A DNA stretch of 64,000 bases from Melampsora larici-populina 98AG31 (lineage: Eukaryota > Basidiomycota > Pucciniomycetes > Pucciniales > Melampsoraceae). Under the pieces are notes generated by a model. The model did not search any database and had not been told where the DNA came from. It worked only from the letters and a program-made list of their open reading frames with translations. Within the stretch, counting starts at the first letter, position 1; each line of letters opens with the position of its first letter. The DNA lies in NCBI RefSeq assembly GCF_000204055.1, contig NW_006768766.1:355828-419827 (forward strand), given 5' to 3'. Shown here piece by piece: positions 33,641 to 47,181 of the stretch. The position numbers and the translations under genes were made by a program.

Positions 33641-36600
33641 ATCTTCTGGTATATGCGGTTGTGGTGTATTTTGAATCGATCAAATCCAATTCGAATACGT
33701 TTTTGAATTTATTGAACTTGATTGTTCTTGATGATGATGGAGAAACGAAGGAAAGTCCAATTGATGAACGAAGAAGAAATATTCAAAAACAGGAGAATTG
33801 AATCTTTACTATTGAGATCAAGTGAGATCTGATCTGTAATCTTATATAAATGGTGAGAATCTATTTAAATTTTCTTCCCTATCATTCATGTTCTCGTGCT
33901 TTAAAGGTGTATTGAACAATTGAACCAATCAATTCAAAACACACATTACAAAATCAAATCCTATCAAATCTGTATCTGTCACGCTCTTTTGATTTGTACG
34001 TAAAATTTTGAAAAGCAAATTTCATTTCAAATCTTTACAGAACGGGCATTTAAGTTTGCTGCTTTACTTTGTTTTGAAATCGAAATACATACAAACCTTG
34101 ATCCTTGAAGTCTTTTTGTGACTTGAGAATTGTTCGCCGTTAAGAAAACAATTCTCAGTTTATGAACTTGTCAAATGTGTTGATTTAGTATTGATTTGAA
34201 GGATTCGTCTATAAAGACGATGTGTTTGTCATGAAGACTAAAGTAATGGTCAAAGGCAGTAGAAATCTTATCCCAATCTCGCTAATTATGTCTTGCTTCT
34301 TCTATATATAAGCAACTATGTTTTATTTTGGTGTGAAGCTTGAGTTTCGTTGAGATTCGAAGATAAGATAAAATGTAGATTTAAAATACCAAGCCTGATT
34401 AACAAATACAATAGTTTATGAAATATCGAAAAATGAGTCCATCTCGATTTTGTGATTCTTTAAACTGATCTAAAGCTGATGTTTGATCGAAAGATGTAAA
34501 GGAAAACGTTCTAAAGAGTCTTGGTCGAATGATTTGTTTTTAGATATTCGAACCAATCTTCCTGCGTACTTTTTTCATTCGTGATCATTGATGACTTTTT
34601 CTATTGATGAAACCTTGTAAACACCAGGAGCCCAAGCGGAGCCATGTAAGAATGTGTGGATTATAAAGAATGTTTGATATTTGCTTGTTCAGATATGGTC
34701 TATGATACTGAAAACCAGGTTCGTGTGAGATAGAACACCTCAACAAGGAGCTGTTTACCACAGAAAGAATGTTCAAACCCACTATAGTATTATAGATGTG
34801 TTAAATATAAGTGATCGCCTATGTTGATGGTAAAGAGGATCTCTTATATAGATTCAAAGTCATGATGTCATTAAGATGAAGAATGTTGATTAACCTCTTG
34901 GTTCTTTTACATAACACACAGAGAACAAAGAAAGAAAGAAGAAATTAACAAGAAGATCAAGAAGATTGACCTTATATAGATCTCTACAACAATCAATTTG
35001 AATGATGTCATTTATCAAATCATCAACGGTAAAGGACAAAGGTAAAGGACGGAGTAAAACAATCAGATTAAAATCAATGCATACATTTCAGACTGATCCA
35101 TCTGATTTCCTTGGTTGTGCTTCTTGACCTTTTGTGAATTTGAAGGCTTTGTAATACCCACTAAGATGGGCATCTATAGAAGATCTGCTCTACTTAATCT
35201 TAAGATCAATCTTTTACTGAGCTGGAACTGATTCAGATTGAACAAGTTGACTTTTGACTGAAATCAGCAAACATCTCATTTTTGACTTTACCCTTCAATC
35301 TTAATCCTGAGCCTTTCACTTTCGATTACAATTTCAAAACAAACAAACCAATCAAATATTCTCAGAGATTTGCCATTCAGACTGATAAAAGGAGAGATCT
35401 AGTCAACATCTATGAATGTCTAAGCTTCCGAATTCATCGATTTATCATATGTTTTCTTTCATATGGGGTTTTCTACTTCTTCTCATCTTCTTTTCATCCT
35501 TTTCATAAAGTTGACGGTGAATTTTAAGAAATTCAAGAACCTTTTTCACAATCAAAACACTTGACTTGATGAGTCCCCTGTTGCCCAATTTACCAACATT
35601 GCTAATACCTGGAAATCAAACTCTGTTGGCTGATGGGATATGTTGTAGATTCGTCTGAGTCTTACTCTCACTTCCAGGAATGCCCATCAACTTGAGTATC
35701 TCTGATTCTCTCTGAGAAATCTCTTGAAGCACGAGATGCACAAGAAAAACCACTTTGGGATAGAAAAACTATGTTGAGAATCATCGTTTGTGTGCCGGGA
35801 AAAAGTATGTAAAAGATGTCCTTTCTCATACAAATGTAGATCATTAAAACTTTATTGTGCGCAATAACGGGTGAACTTCGAATTTGAGATCTTCTGCAAT
35901 TGCGGTCTCGTGATTAAGGGAACTCGTTCGTGCTTTCGGAGCGCGTCGAAACCAACAAAAGACATGCGGGAAGGTTTGTTTGACTGTCACATGATCCGCA
36001 AGATAGTTATCGAGTATTCGCGTGACAAATAATCTTGATGACACAATTTTGAGTTGGTCTAGAAGTCAAAGCTTTGGGATGGCAAGGTTGAACACTGAGG
36101 CTCGAAAAGGCTCAAGTTTTTCCAGAATATCTATCTCTTCATTCACAACGAAAAAGAAACGAGGTGAGAATAAAGGACTGCTACAACAAAGTATGTAATA
36201 ATCTTAAAAGAAGAACTGAAACAAAGTTTTGAATAAAAAAAAGGTCTTTCAGAAAGCAAAGGTTACAATCTGGATGTAGACGAAAAAGAAAAGAAAAAAA
36301 AACTGAGAGCGAGGTTAAAGGGGATCAATCGTATCAGAAAAGGCAATTGAGCAAGATAGGTTTGAATCTGATAAAAGAAAAGAAAAAGAAGTAAAAATCC
36401 TTTTACAATTAGGAAATTGACCACGTCCAATCCACCGAATTTCAAGTTCAACCAAACCAAACCAAGATCAGGCAAAAATTTACATTTGATATTTATCATA
36501 CTACTTGAAAAAAATAATCCTTTTACAAACAATATAGAAATACCTATATAGTTGAAATAAATAAATCATGTAAGAAGAATAACTTAGATCCTAAAAATGC

Positions 36601-36865
36601 AAAATGGATCAAGAGTTTACAACAGGTTACTACTACGATAAATGCGAAAAAGAGAAAACGAGTTCATAGAGAAGAAAAAAAGATTAAACAATCAGGAAAA
36701 TAGGTGACAATTGGATACAATGCCACAAGAACTATAAAAGGCTTGTAGAATAAGAGATTCCAAATCGCGATTGAGAGTGAGGTCAAAGATAAATATAGTC
36801 CGAAAGTTAAATCGGAAGAGATTCAGATGTATGTATCGAAATACAATTGTTTACGGTCAGATAGC
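33641..36865. other. Gene-less intergenic region
   Basis: AT-rich and without frames that show splice-linked continuity or recognisable motifs. The left end should contain the LIM-RhoGAP promoter and the right end the 3' UTR of the gene ending at 36866. Nothing else was recognised. Confidence 0.5.
33842..33849 (-). promoter_or_regulatory. TATA-like box upstream of the LIM-RhoGAP gene
   Basis: The minus strand reads CCATTTATATAAG about 200 bp before the ATG at 33640. Position and sequence are compatible with a core promoter, but AT-rich DNA makes chance matches common. Confidence 0.3.
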
Positions 36866-38479
36866 TTAACATCCAGGAGGTTTAGTCAAGAAGAGAGGTT
36901 GAAGGAAAAATGGTGATGGAGAGTTAGGAGAGCTCGTTGGCGTAACAGCCTCCACCGACTCAGGTTCTGACCAGTAGTCGTCATCATCCTCGTCATCCTC
37001 TTCATCTTCTTCGTCTGATTGATCTTCTCGAATATCTTCATCCGACTGATCTTCCCAACCCTCAAATGCAGGTGTCCTAGGACCGCGCACAGGCCTCTGA
37101 GTGCAGTAAGACCAGGCGGGGCGTCCCTGTGAGTTGAATTGCATCTTACACGACATGCACATGCAGGTGGGTCGTCGGTTTCGGGAGATCACCAGCTCGG
37201 GTCGGACAAGGTAAAGATTGCCTTCAGGAGTAGCTCTCTCCTCGAGAAGAGCTGGAAGTGATGGACGGCGAGATGGATGGGCTAAAGATGGATGATGACG
37301 ACGACGAGCATAATATGCTAAAGGTGGTCGCCATGACTTAAGATAGTTGATGACGGGATGAGTCGCGGCTGATGAACCGGCTGCCGGGCTTGGTGGTGAA
37401 ACGCTACGCTCAGGCAAGTTCCTTGGTAAGGTCTCTGATGGCTTAGCAAGCAAAGGTGATGGTGACGCGACAAGGCAAACAGCATTGTTCTCCGTTGGAC
37501 TTGGAGTAGATGGAATAAGCTATAGACCAAAATTCAACAATAAGATGTCAGAAGTCGGTAACAGAGTAAACAAAGCATGAGAGAACTCACATAGCGACAC
37601 GACATCTCTACATTCTGTTCAGGATTGAAGACTTGCAAGCAAATGGATGAGGAAGCCATTTCAGACAAGGCTGAGAGCGTAGAATCCTGGCTATCGACAT
37701 CCATCGGAGTGGCGTCTATTGATTGAAAGCTTTCCGCGTTTTTCGAAGAAGTCTTTGGAGGACCATTGAGAGAAGCTCGAGGGAAGGAACGCGGAGAGCG
37801 AGGTGATGCACTAGGTGATGGATTGTAAGGATGATATGAAGGGTGAACAGGAAGGCTGAGTAAACAAGGCATGACGGAATCGGAATAGAGTGGCGTCTCG
37901 CGCGGTTCTGTGAAATAAAGCGCGACGGGGAAGCCTGTGAACGCGGCTCGAAAACAAACTTCTCGATAAATTCGCTGAAAAGGAACCAGATAGCAGGCGG
38001 GCAGATTACAATGACAAGCTGACAACGACAACCAAAGCTCACTTCAGCCTGAAGGAGTTTGATAAGATTGACAAAAAAAATAAAGAGTAAAAGGATAAAA
38101 GCAATATGTAGCTAAGTGGGAATGTGAAGAATCAATGGTGGGTAAGAGCTAGATGTAAATACGGGAATCTTTGTAGATATTGAGAGGATTAGTCTATAAA
38201 ATGACAGCGTCTTGAGATGAGGACAACTAAAATAAGTTAGATGAAGAAGATAATGCAGAGTCGCTGGGTAAGAGTAATGATAAAACGCTTGGTAGAGGGG
38301 ACACGAAGGGGAAGACGAGTGAGAGCAAGGTGGTGGGAGTTAATTTATAGAAGAAGGCGAAGATGAGAGATAGGTGGACACTGACAGGCAATACTACGCG
38401 AAGGGTTGTGTACGTCGGTGTCATAGAGCTCGAAGGACAAATTCGTCAACGCTTCATTTTCTTTCGAAGGAGCAACCAT
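36866..38479 (-). CDS. Unrecognised Ser/Pro-rich protein with an acidic C-terminal tract
   Basis: Two exons are well supported: 37974-37591 and 37519-36866, joined in frame over a GTGAGT...CTATAG intron and giving at least 345 residues. The first of these opens after a good acceptor (TTCCTTTTCAG), so at least one more 5' exon exists; a likely start is the ATG at 38479 (MVAPSKENEALTNLSFELYD), but the junction linking it was not resolved. The protein has Ser/Pro-rich stretches with SPRSPRSF, a Cys cluster (CMCMSCKMQF, then SYC) and a strongly acidic run (DEEDEEDDEDDDD) near the end. No signal peptide or membrane segment is visible in the resolved part. The function is unknown; the acidic tail and basic flanks would fit a nuclear protein, which is inference. 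Confidence 0.6.
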
Positions 38480-40160
38480 CTTGATTGAACCCAAGAGAGA
38501 GTAAAATCAATTCAGTCCGCCTCTTCGGGGAGAATTGATGAATTGATTCAAGCGGGGTTTAGCGTTTTTCATTTGAACATTTCAACTTCGTCAATATAAT
38601 TAGCCGTCGTATGAAATTTTTTGCTTTCTCAACTCGCCGCCTGTCATTGCTCAGTTCTATGTATGTATCAAGTTGACCATGCTATTAAAAATTACCCTTT
38701 TTTTAAAGTTTCAGTTTTCGATAAGAAAAAACATGCTAATAATTATGTATTAATCCGACTCGGTTTCTACAGTTTCTACGCGACAAAATCCTTCTCACAC
38801 GACGCTTACCATCAACACAGAGCGAACTTCGAAGCGATAGCGCCGTAGAACAACAAAACATTTTCACGCGATCCTGGCTTATGATTGGTCGAGGTTCGTA
38901 AAGTAATGCTTTATTCTAAATAAGCTTCACACCCAAAACCACCACATATGTATCAGATTTGGCTCAATTCCGATAAGAAAGACAAATGCATCGAGAGTGG
39001 CAAATGGTTGTTACGTAGATGAGCAATGTGTTTGATCAGGTTTGATCATCGATGAACGTCAATCACCGCGTCATATATGCATTTGACATGGTCGCGACGT
39101 CGATACTTCCTTAACTTGCCAACTTGCCACCTGACTTGGACTTTTGGGCGTTCAACTTCAGCTGACTATTCAGCTTACATATTTTGCTGGACATTCCCTA
39201 ATTTCTCCAGTCTTCTGCTATGTCACCTTTACTGGTATCAGTGATTTGACATCAAGGTTAGATATGCTCCATGGGGACCTCATCATGATTCATCAAACAC
39301 CAACGAAACAATTTTGAATGGCAAAGATGGTGTATATGCAAAGAAGAAATCACAAAACTTTGAACATGGCAATATTGTCTTTCTCACCGTAACCTGGACT
39401 GTACGATAAATTATGACTTTGTGGTACCATGGGGATGTGAAATGATAGCAGACAACCAAGGGATTATGCGGGGCCTGAAATCCTTCTAGAAAATAGACCA
39501 CTTAGACATTAAAATTGTATCAATTTATATCTTGAGATAAAAATGTAATGAAATGGTAGAAATTTCACTTGTTGTAAAAAGCAGAATGAATGCGCAAATG
39601 GGTGGTGATGGGAAATAGTTTTGTTTATCCATACTTCGAAGGCTTGTATTTACAGGGTATGTTACGCCGATTCCCGAAGCTCAGCTTTAATGAGGCGTGT
39701 GAACAGAATGCATATATGTATGTACTTTCAATATTTATGGAAATGGATCATGGCTTTCGATAAAGCGCATGATGCCAGGCGTCGATTGCTGATGAAAGAC
39801 ACCCGTCGATTGATAAGTGCAAGAAATAAATCAATTACACTATCAAGCAGACCTGGCTACTCTGGCGACATATATGATGTCAGGCGACCATGGCCCACGA
39901 GTACGACTTCGGTCTCCATCTACATCTCACTGGCATGTGCACCCGTGATACGTTGTATGTGTATGGATGACTCATGGATTATATCGAGCAGCCATGGCCC
40001 TTGACTCCATGAGATTAGAACACGTATGGCACTTGATTTTTAAATTACGAAAGCTCACTAGTATCGATTTCGAACGCGCTCTGTTTTGATTGAAGACCAG
40101 CTTTGACATATGGACATAGCGATTGTGGAACGCAAATACATTCATGCCTGATTAGGAAGA

Positions 40161-40216
40161 TGTGGAGGCTCGATGAGTCTATGTTATCTGTGGAGGCTCG
40201 ATGAGTCTGTGTTATC
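40161..40216. repeat. 28-bp tandem duplication
   Basis: TGTGGAGGCTCGATGAGTCT followed by (A/G)TGTTATC is present twice head-to-tail (40161-40188 and 40189-40216) with one mismatch. Confidence 0.9.
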
Positions 40217-41157
40217 TGTTGAGCTTCGATCGAATTGAGATCTCACGAAAGGAAATATTTCAGGGAAGCCACCAGGCTGCATACGCCGGTCCGGTCAGAT
40301 CGTCTGCATTTCGGCGCTTAAACTTATCATTCACGACAGAATTGGGGTCGGACTGCATCGCATTGACACGGCCACACTGTGTTGGGCTTGCTACGTTCTG
40401 TTTCCGGAGACCATGGTCGCCATCATCGCGATGATGGATGCATCAACCGATGATTCTGTTGCTTCGTGAACCCAAATTTTAGGGCACTTGAAGGTATCTG
40501 AGTTTATCTGGGGAATGCATTCCTGTAAGCTCATTGTCTCACTGTCAGCTCACGAACATGATCAGCAATTCACCTCGCGAAAATAGCCGAACACCGCACG
40601 GTGTTGAACCGGACTCCGGAACCCTGCCATCGACTACATAGCTCGACTCTGCAAGCGTTGTCAAAAGTCAGACTCGAAGCCGATTCTGTGGAGACGCAAA
40701 TACCAGTATACCTCTCGCGCTGATTGAAATCTACAGTCCTAGTAGGCCCTAGCTCAATGTTTGATTGTGGGTATGTATTTCCATAAGAGTATGTACGAGT
40801 CTATTGGTAGTGATAGATTTAGCTTAAGCAAGAAGAGTCAACGGTCAGAAAAACGAAGCTATGTTCCCAATATTTCCCTGGGTGGGTATAAACACCGCTG
40901 ACAAAAATTTCTGTTGCCCAGTCCTAACAGTCAGTGTCTCATGCAGGCTCCAGCACGAGAGTCAGGTGAGAGTCTTCAAAATTCAGAGTTGCAGATAAGT
41001 TGACTCAATGCAGCTCAAGTCTCAAGATAGAAACCGTCGATTGATTTCCAAGACACTGGCGTGATGTTTGAAGTTACAATCGATGAAGAACAAAACATTC
41101 GAAGACGCATGAGTATGAGCAATAATCAACTGAGTTCCACAAGTGATATGGAATCTG

Positions 41158-41212
41158 TTAGCTTACTTAACAAAACCCTCTCTGCGCGGCCGGGAGAGGG
41201 CTTTGTTGAGCT
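41158..41212. repeat. Strong GC-tipped hairpin
   Basis: TTAACAAAACCCTCTC pairs with GAGAGGGCTTTGTTGA across a GC-rich loop (TGCGCGGCCGG), and the arms extend into TTAGCT/AGCTAA with a small bulge. It could be a tiny foldback element or a structured RNA; no flanking gene explains it. Confidence 0.6.
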
Positions 41213-42573
41213 AATGAAATCTGAGACTCGGAAGTGAAGAGTTTTGCTGGCTACAGCGTGAGAGATGGCTGTGACGGAGTCGTGCTAGTCATGTGACCAC
41301 AACGTACATGTTGTACTCGGATCGTTTTTGTCCGGGATATTCGCCGTAGCCCAGCCACAATTATTCCTGGGTGTCCACCTTTGTCCACCTGAGAATCGTT
41401 TGCTTCCATCAGGTCCCTTGAGAAATGTATATGTATGTGTGGTTGTGGTACGTGATTTGTGCAAACGTTTTTGAGAGGGTTCGAGATTCCATGACGGTCT
41501 AGACAATAGAAAACCAAGCCTTTCCGTGGTCTGCATCAATACCTCAAAGTCTCAGTACCCTTGGAATCTACATGTCACTCTCAGTTCACAGGCAACAGGG
41601 AAAAAAGACACAAAGCTCGGTTCAAAAATTGGAGTTTTGAATACATACACGCTTTTGATCTGTTGCAGATGTGGAAGCTTGTGTAGTGGGATAAACATCT
41701 CAAATGAATAATGATAGGATGGACTTTTGTCATTGAGAAACATTCACTGGTGTAAATTATCATGGAGTATGCGTATTAGTAAGTAGTCATTTTTTTACTA
41801 CACATAGATACACGCTCAAGGGCTGAACATGAGGCCCTTCGCCACCTCTATCAATCATTCTGGAGAAGATGCAGTGTTGTGCAATTATGTTTTTCTAGGG
41901 AGTACATATCTAACACCTCATAGAGCTTGAAACAAGCATACACGATTAATCTCCGGCACTCCCGACTAGAGATGTTGTTTTAAAACCCCACTACAAGGCT
42001 CCATCACGTTATTACTTTAACTAATCAAGTAGAAAGGTCCCATGATGGGAATATATTGAATATTGATCAAATTGACTTGAAATTGTTTGCTACTTTCTCG
42101 AAGAGATTGACCACCATATGAAGCTCAATGTATCACTAACCTCCCACGTATTCAGAAAACAGCTGTGATGACTCTGCTATATTTCGGCCAGAAGATCACC
42201 ATCTCCATTCGCAAGTTGAATATAATTATATTATCTTGATTTATAAAATCAATAATGCAAGGTAAAGACTGAGAAGTGATTAGAGAAAATGTATGACTAC
42301 TATCAAGAATGTTGTGAATGTCAATATGGAATGTGCATAACTATGACTAAAGCTGAATCACAGATAATCAAGAAAGGTTTGGTAAATGAATAAAGAGATA
42401 TAAATAATTAAATGTAAAAATGGGAGATGCCCTACACCAGAGGCACTGAGGGTGAGGTGAAACACTTGGATACTTAATCAAGACATGCCATCTACTGCTT
42501 GCGATTGAATGGCTGACCAAATGAGATATGTCAAAATAACATTCTGCAAAAAAGGTAGGATAAGATGAAATGA

Positions 42574-43347
42574 CTAACATTTGTAATGAGTCATACGCTG
42601 ATGATTCCTGACTACAAGTAAGGCGGCGTATGCCTACAGGAGCGTCGTGTTAATAAAATACACCATGGTTTAAGAAACATCAAATTGACTCTTCTCATCG
42701 ATGTAGACTTACTTGTAGTATACCATCAATCACTAGAGAACCTGCAAAAGCCAAAAAGAGCGTGTGAAATCCCAGGGGACAGAACACTTTTCAAATAGTC
42801 TCATAAGATAAGATGTCTTCCTTAGATTATAACCATTGTACGACATTCCCAAGTGAGAGGCAACTTACGTGCTGTAAATCCTTTGAAAGTTGAGCTGACC
42901 ACACTTCGAATGATTGCAGGTGCGTCGGTGTCCGTCGTTGTTGCTGAACCGCACAACTGCATGATTGCTGAGGATCTTGAACTGAGGATCACCAGCATTG
43001 CAATTCCTCGCACGAGCGACAAGCCAAGCACCAATGCCCAAAGGAGACTAATACTTTTAAGTGCCTGTGAGATGTTTTTTTCAGAATCGTCAGCTTTCAG
43101 AATGACCCACGTCTATTGTAAGAGGATAACTGACAGACCACGACTGACGACTGAGCGCCGTCGTACTTGCAAACGCGACCACACAGTTGGCCACAGAAAC
43201 CGAAGCAAATACTATCGACTCGTGGCTTTTGGAGAAAATATCGATTGATGCACAATTACCCATAGGTAGCGCGCAGGGGAAAGACGTCCGATAAGAAATA
43301 ACCCCGTCAGCCTTTATTTGTGCCGCACCGCGGCTCATATTGATCAT
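42574..43347 (-). CDS. Small predicted multi-pass membrane protein
   Basis: Four minus-strand exons (43347-43135, 43064-42869, 42741-42713, 42633-42574) join in frame to about 165 residues. Hydrophobic segments are IVFASVSVANCVVAFASTTA, LLWALVLGLSLVRGIAMLVI and ILQAYAALLVV. The last resembles the end of small fungal four-helix membrane proteins, in which a final helix is followed by a short polar tail (here RNHQRMTHYKC). The 29-bp third exon is bounded by clean signals (TTTTGCAG and GTAAGT). The first donor (GTCAGT) is weaker. An alternative start at 43263 is in the same frame. The long plus-strand frame at 42853-43248 is its shadow. No specific family is claimed. Confidence 0.6.
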
Positions 43348-44388
43348 GGCTAGAACTCAACTGGTCGGGCCACAAGTCAGATCCAACGTAAAAGAGGAAT
43401 ATCGCGCCGGCCAAACTAGTTCGCGGACATAATCCATTGATGTCGTTGGTATCATTTAGACGTCATCGTCAAAGCGGGAACGCGTCATTTAGGGTGAGGG
43501 AAGTATAAAATCGATGATCAACTCGATGGGTAGAAATCTTGAGGCGAAGGCAATGGCAGTGTGAACGTTTTAAGCGGGCGCACCTGTAAAAGAATATGAA
43601 AAAACACAAGGCCATAGCTCCTCTCCGCATCGGAAAGAGAAGACAGCAATTCTTAAGCAGGTTTAAATCATCACGATCCAATTAAGAGACATGCCTCGTT
43701 AGATTCAAAGCTCTTTCAGCGTGCCATACATTGTGACTCACATCGCACCACATTTTTCGAAAGATGACCAGGAATGAAGGATCTTAAGTTCAAGAAGTGA
43801 CAATCAAGATTGTTATGAAGAAAAGTTGAAGTAGATTTTTTTATGAATGTAAAATTGATAATTGGACTTTTGACGAGCCAGGTCCACGACAAGGCTATAT
43901 GCGCAACGTTAAGTGCCAGGACCGCGCTTTGTGATCAGGCACAGATGAGACATTGCGGAAGTGTGAATGCAAGATGGATCAGTGACCGCTGACACGAGCT
44001 CTTCATAAAAAAACGCCTATGAATACAAATGTCCCTTGTGTGACAATACATAATTTCCTGACTTCCTCACCTGTAAACCGATATCATGGCTTTATACATA
44101 CACACTATTTTGATTTTTGTCATTGCACATCTTCTTCGATTTCACGAATTCTGTCGACGCACAATTGGCCTAGTAACTGAAAAAAATCAAAATCTTGGGG
44201 GAACTGAAAAGACAATCACTATCGAAGAAGTAATGTTCAATGAACCATGATGAACGGCACCGGAATGACCGAAGAATGTATGTATTTGGCTGCCGGCAGA
44301 ATGATTGCACCTCCTGATCTCTCAACTGGAACGATTTCCTTCTCGTTACAAGTTCGATTTGCTTGTTCTCTTCATCGTGTACGCAAAG
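43348..44388. other. Intergenic region between divergent genes
   Basis: No gene was recognised. It should contain the promoters of the small membrane-protein gene (minus) and the saccharopine-dehydrogenase-like gene (plus). Confidence 0.5.
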
Positions 44389-46230
44389 ATGCCACACGCT
44401 GATCAAAAAATTGATATCATTGGTTAGTTCCTTTGACTTCTCTATCTATTTGCTTGAGGGTCGCAGTTACTTAAACCCAAGCTACGTGATCATTTTTTAC
44501 CAGTGTATGGTGCAACAGGTTTCACAGGCAAACTGGTTTGCACTTACTTCAAAACCCAATATTTAGATCACAATGGTTCTTCAGAGGAGACACTCAAAAT
44601 CGGTATAGGTGGTCGATCGAAAGAAAAACTTGAGAAAGTGAAATCTGAATTAGATTTACCTTCTTCTTTACCGACCTTTGTGGTCGATTCATTCGATGCT
44701 GATGGTTTAGCAAATATGTGTAAACAAACCAAAGCTGTTATCACATTAGTAAGTCTTTCTTCTTTCCTGATTCTCATATATCTTGATTTACTGACTAATA
44801 TGGAATCAATTGGTACAGGTCGGACCTTATGCATTATATGGTGATGCTCTAATTTCAGCTTGTGCTGAAAATGGAACCCATTATTTTGATTTGACGGGTG
44901 AAGCCCTATGGGTTTCACGTCAGATCTCTCGACTCACAACCAAAGCAAAAGATTCCAAAGCCATCATAATCCCAAGTTGTGGATTCGATTCGGTCCCCAG
45001 CGATTTGAATACCATGATCGCAGCTCATGAATTAAAAAAGATTACCGGTCAAGATTCAAGTGTCGGATTAGTCACGTCGGGTGTCCAAGTTAAATCGGGT
45101 TTCAGTGGAGGAACTGTCGCTAGCTTGTTGACCATGTATGATGAGGGTCTTCCTGCCTTGCGCAAAACCATGTCGTGCTATTTTTTGAGTCCTGGTAAGG
45201 TGTTTCCAACTAGTGCTTGATGATACTTCAAATAATTTGATGGCTTCTTGTATCATACCAGTTGAAGGTGTCCAGAAGAGAACAGGAGATTGGATTACAC
45301 GCGAGGGTCCCCTCGTAGGTGGTTTCTTCTTCATGGTCAGTACATCAATCTTCAAATCAATCTTCACAAGCACACAGATTTAGAGATCAAGACTTATATT
45401 GAATTTCCTAGCATAGGCGCCACACAATTGCGCCATTGTACGTCGCTCGTGGGGCTTACTCCAATCTTCAGACGGCGAGACTGTACCGGATCACGCTAGA
45501 TATGGACCTCAATTTACCTACTACGAGTACATGATCACACCAGGTGCACTGGCTGGGTTTCTCTTAACTCTAGCCTTTAGGATCATTGGGTTTGTTCTCC
45601 TTATCCCTCAAATCAGAGGATTGGTCAGAAGATTTGGTCCTCAAAGTGGAGATGGTCCTTCGAAAAAGTAGGTCTGTAGTTTGCTTTCTAGATATTTTCA
45701 ATGTAATCTGATTTTGGGTTATCATACATGATGAAATTAGAGAACGAGAATCGGGTTGGTTCAAAATGATCACAACTGCTCATTCGCTGGATGATGATGT
45801 ACAAGTTAGCTCGACCATGCGCGGTAATAAGGACGCAGTGAGTTTTCAAGTTGATTTTTCATTTATTTATCTATCCTTTTGATTCCAGCTCAGCCTTCAT
45901 AGTCTGATGATATGCTTTATTCGTTTTTGACAGGGTTATGCTTGGACATCAATGTGTATTGCAGAATGTGCAGTAACCGTAATCAAATCGTACGATGAAC
46001 TTACCCCACTGGCTAAAGCTGGAGGCATTCTGACCCCAGGTGTGTTGTGAATCCTGATTCTATGAAATGTGAAAATGAAACTCATATTGATGAACCTCCT
46101 TAACATTGTTTTTGAAATTTGTACAAAAGCTACTGGTTTGGGTGATGCGCTTCGTCGACGACTTCAATCGAATAAAGTTATCGAACTTGAGATTGAAGTG
46201 ATCAAGAATGATAAGAAAAAAGATAACTGA
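44389..46230 (+). CDS. Saccharopine-dehydrogenase-like oxidoreductase
   Basis: Eight exons (44389-44422, 44504-44748, 44819-45194, 45262-45335, 45417-45667, 45741-45837, 45934-46039, 46130-46230) join to 427 residues, the usual size for SCCPDH-like proteins. The Rossmann nucleotide-binding motif is YGATGFTGKLV near residue 13, followed by IGGRS, THYFDLTGE, and PSCGFDSVPSDL near residue 155. After RRSWGLLQ near residue 250 there is a hydrophobic stretch (GALAGFLLTLAFRIIGFVLL), matching the membrane- or lipid-droplet-associated segment seen in this family. True saccharopine reductase activity is unlikely; the family is mostly of uncertain substrate. All introns are GT-AG. Exon 5 begins at the second of two close AG sites (45416), because the first leaves an in-frame stop. 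Confidence 0.95.
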
Positions 46231-47181
46231 ATGTCATAAAGCGTTTAATGACCTCAAAAAACCATGAGACCTTCTTATATGGGTTCGACTCGATTTGTTA
46301 TGATATATTACCATCGTTATTGCTGTGCTTGTACAAATTTTACTGCTGTTTTTGCTTCACTTCTGTTAATCTTCTGATCTTTATTGCAGTTCAAGACGGT
46401 CTCAGCAAAATAGCATTACATCACATCATCATTAATCCTCTTGTTTGTCCTTCCTCTTAATCATCTATGGTTATAAGGGATGAACCAAAACATACCTACT
46501 TATTTATCAAGATCACGTCCTTGATAGCAGATTTTATTATCAATTGCAATGTATAGCTTTATCTTTTCCGACTTAACATCTCAAACCATGTAAACATAAC
46601 TTTCTGCAACAATCAGTTATTAGCTTAAATATTGATTTGTCACAAAAGAAGCAGGTAATGTGAATTTCCTTTTGATTCCTTTAGGTGACCATCCGTAATC
46701 CGAGGTATGGTCGAATGGCAACCCTGAGGAGGTTAGACTCAAGAGCTTGAGGGAACGCTCCAAGGAGTCTTTTTGGCTCATTCCGATCATTCGGATATCC
46801 CCTCACCTGGTGGCCGTCATGATGCCATCTAAATCTTCCTCGCACATGAGGATCTGGAAAAGTGAGTAAGCACAGAATTCTGGACGTCACCTTTGCTCAC
46901 TTCTGGGAGCCACTTCATGATTGTTGAATCCAGTTGTTGCTCATGACCTGGATACTGTCCTTAACATTATTAATGGCTGCGAAGATTTCTGATGTTTATT
47001 GTTCAGTACATACTTTATGAGTTTTCAGAAGATTCCCTCACACACAACTTTTGTTGATCTCCTCCACAAATTCAATCATTCCCCGGGGCATCGTTATGAA
47101 CGGGGTGTAGGGACGAAATGTACAATTCGGGAAATTCCTGGAAATTCTTATCAAGAGTTTCCAAAGTCCACGACCCTCACG
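46231..47181. other. Intergenic region
   Basis: 3' flank of the oxidoreductase gene and 5' flank of the first deaminase gene. A block near 46680-46830 looks more GC-rich than its surroundings but matches no tRNA. No gene was recognised. Confidence 0.5.

Larger units (their letters stand above)
38480..42573. other. Gene-less intergenic region
   Basis: Several short frames exist (the longest is 127 codons at 39621-40004), but none shows motif content or splice continuity. It holds a 28-bp tandem duplication and a strong hairpin, listed separately. Nothing else was recognised. Confidence 0.5.

Noticed and set aside
39621..40004. 127-codon plus-strand frame
   Set aside because: No motif, no signal peptide, no splice continuity, and irregular composition; likely chance.
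42853..43248. 131-codon plus-strand frame
   Set aside because: The opposite strand gives a spliced protein with clean donors and acceptors and hydrophobic segments; this frame is its shadow.
46680..46770. tRNA-like words (GGTTAGACTCAAGAGC)
   Set aside because: They resemble a leucine tRNA D/anticodon region, but no acceptor stem and no GTTCGAATCC-type T-loop are present at the right spacing.
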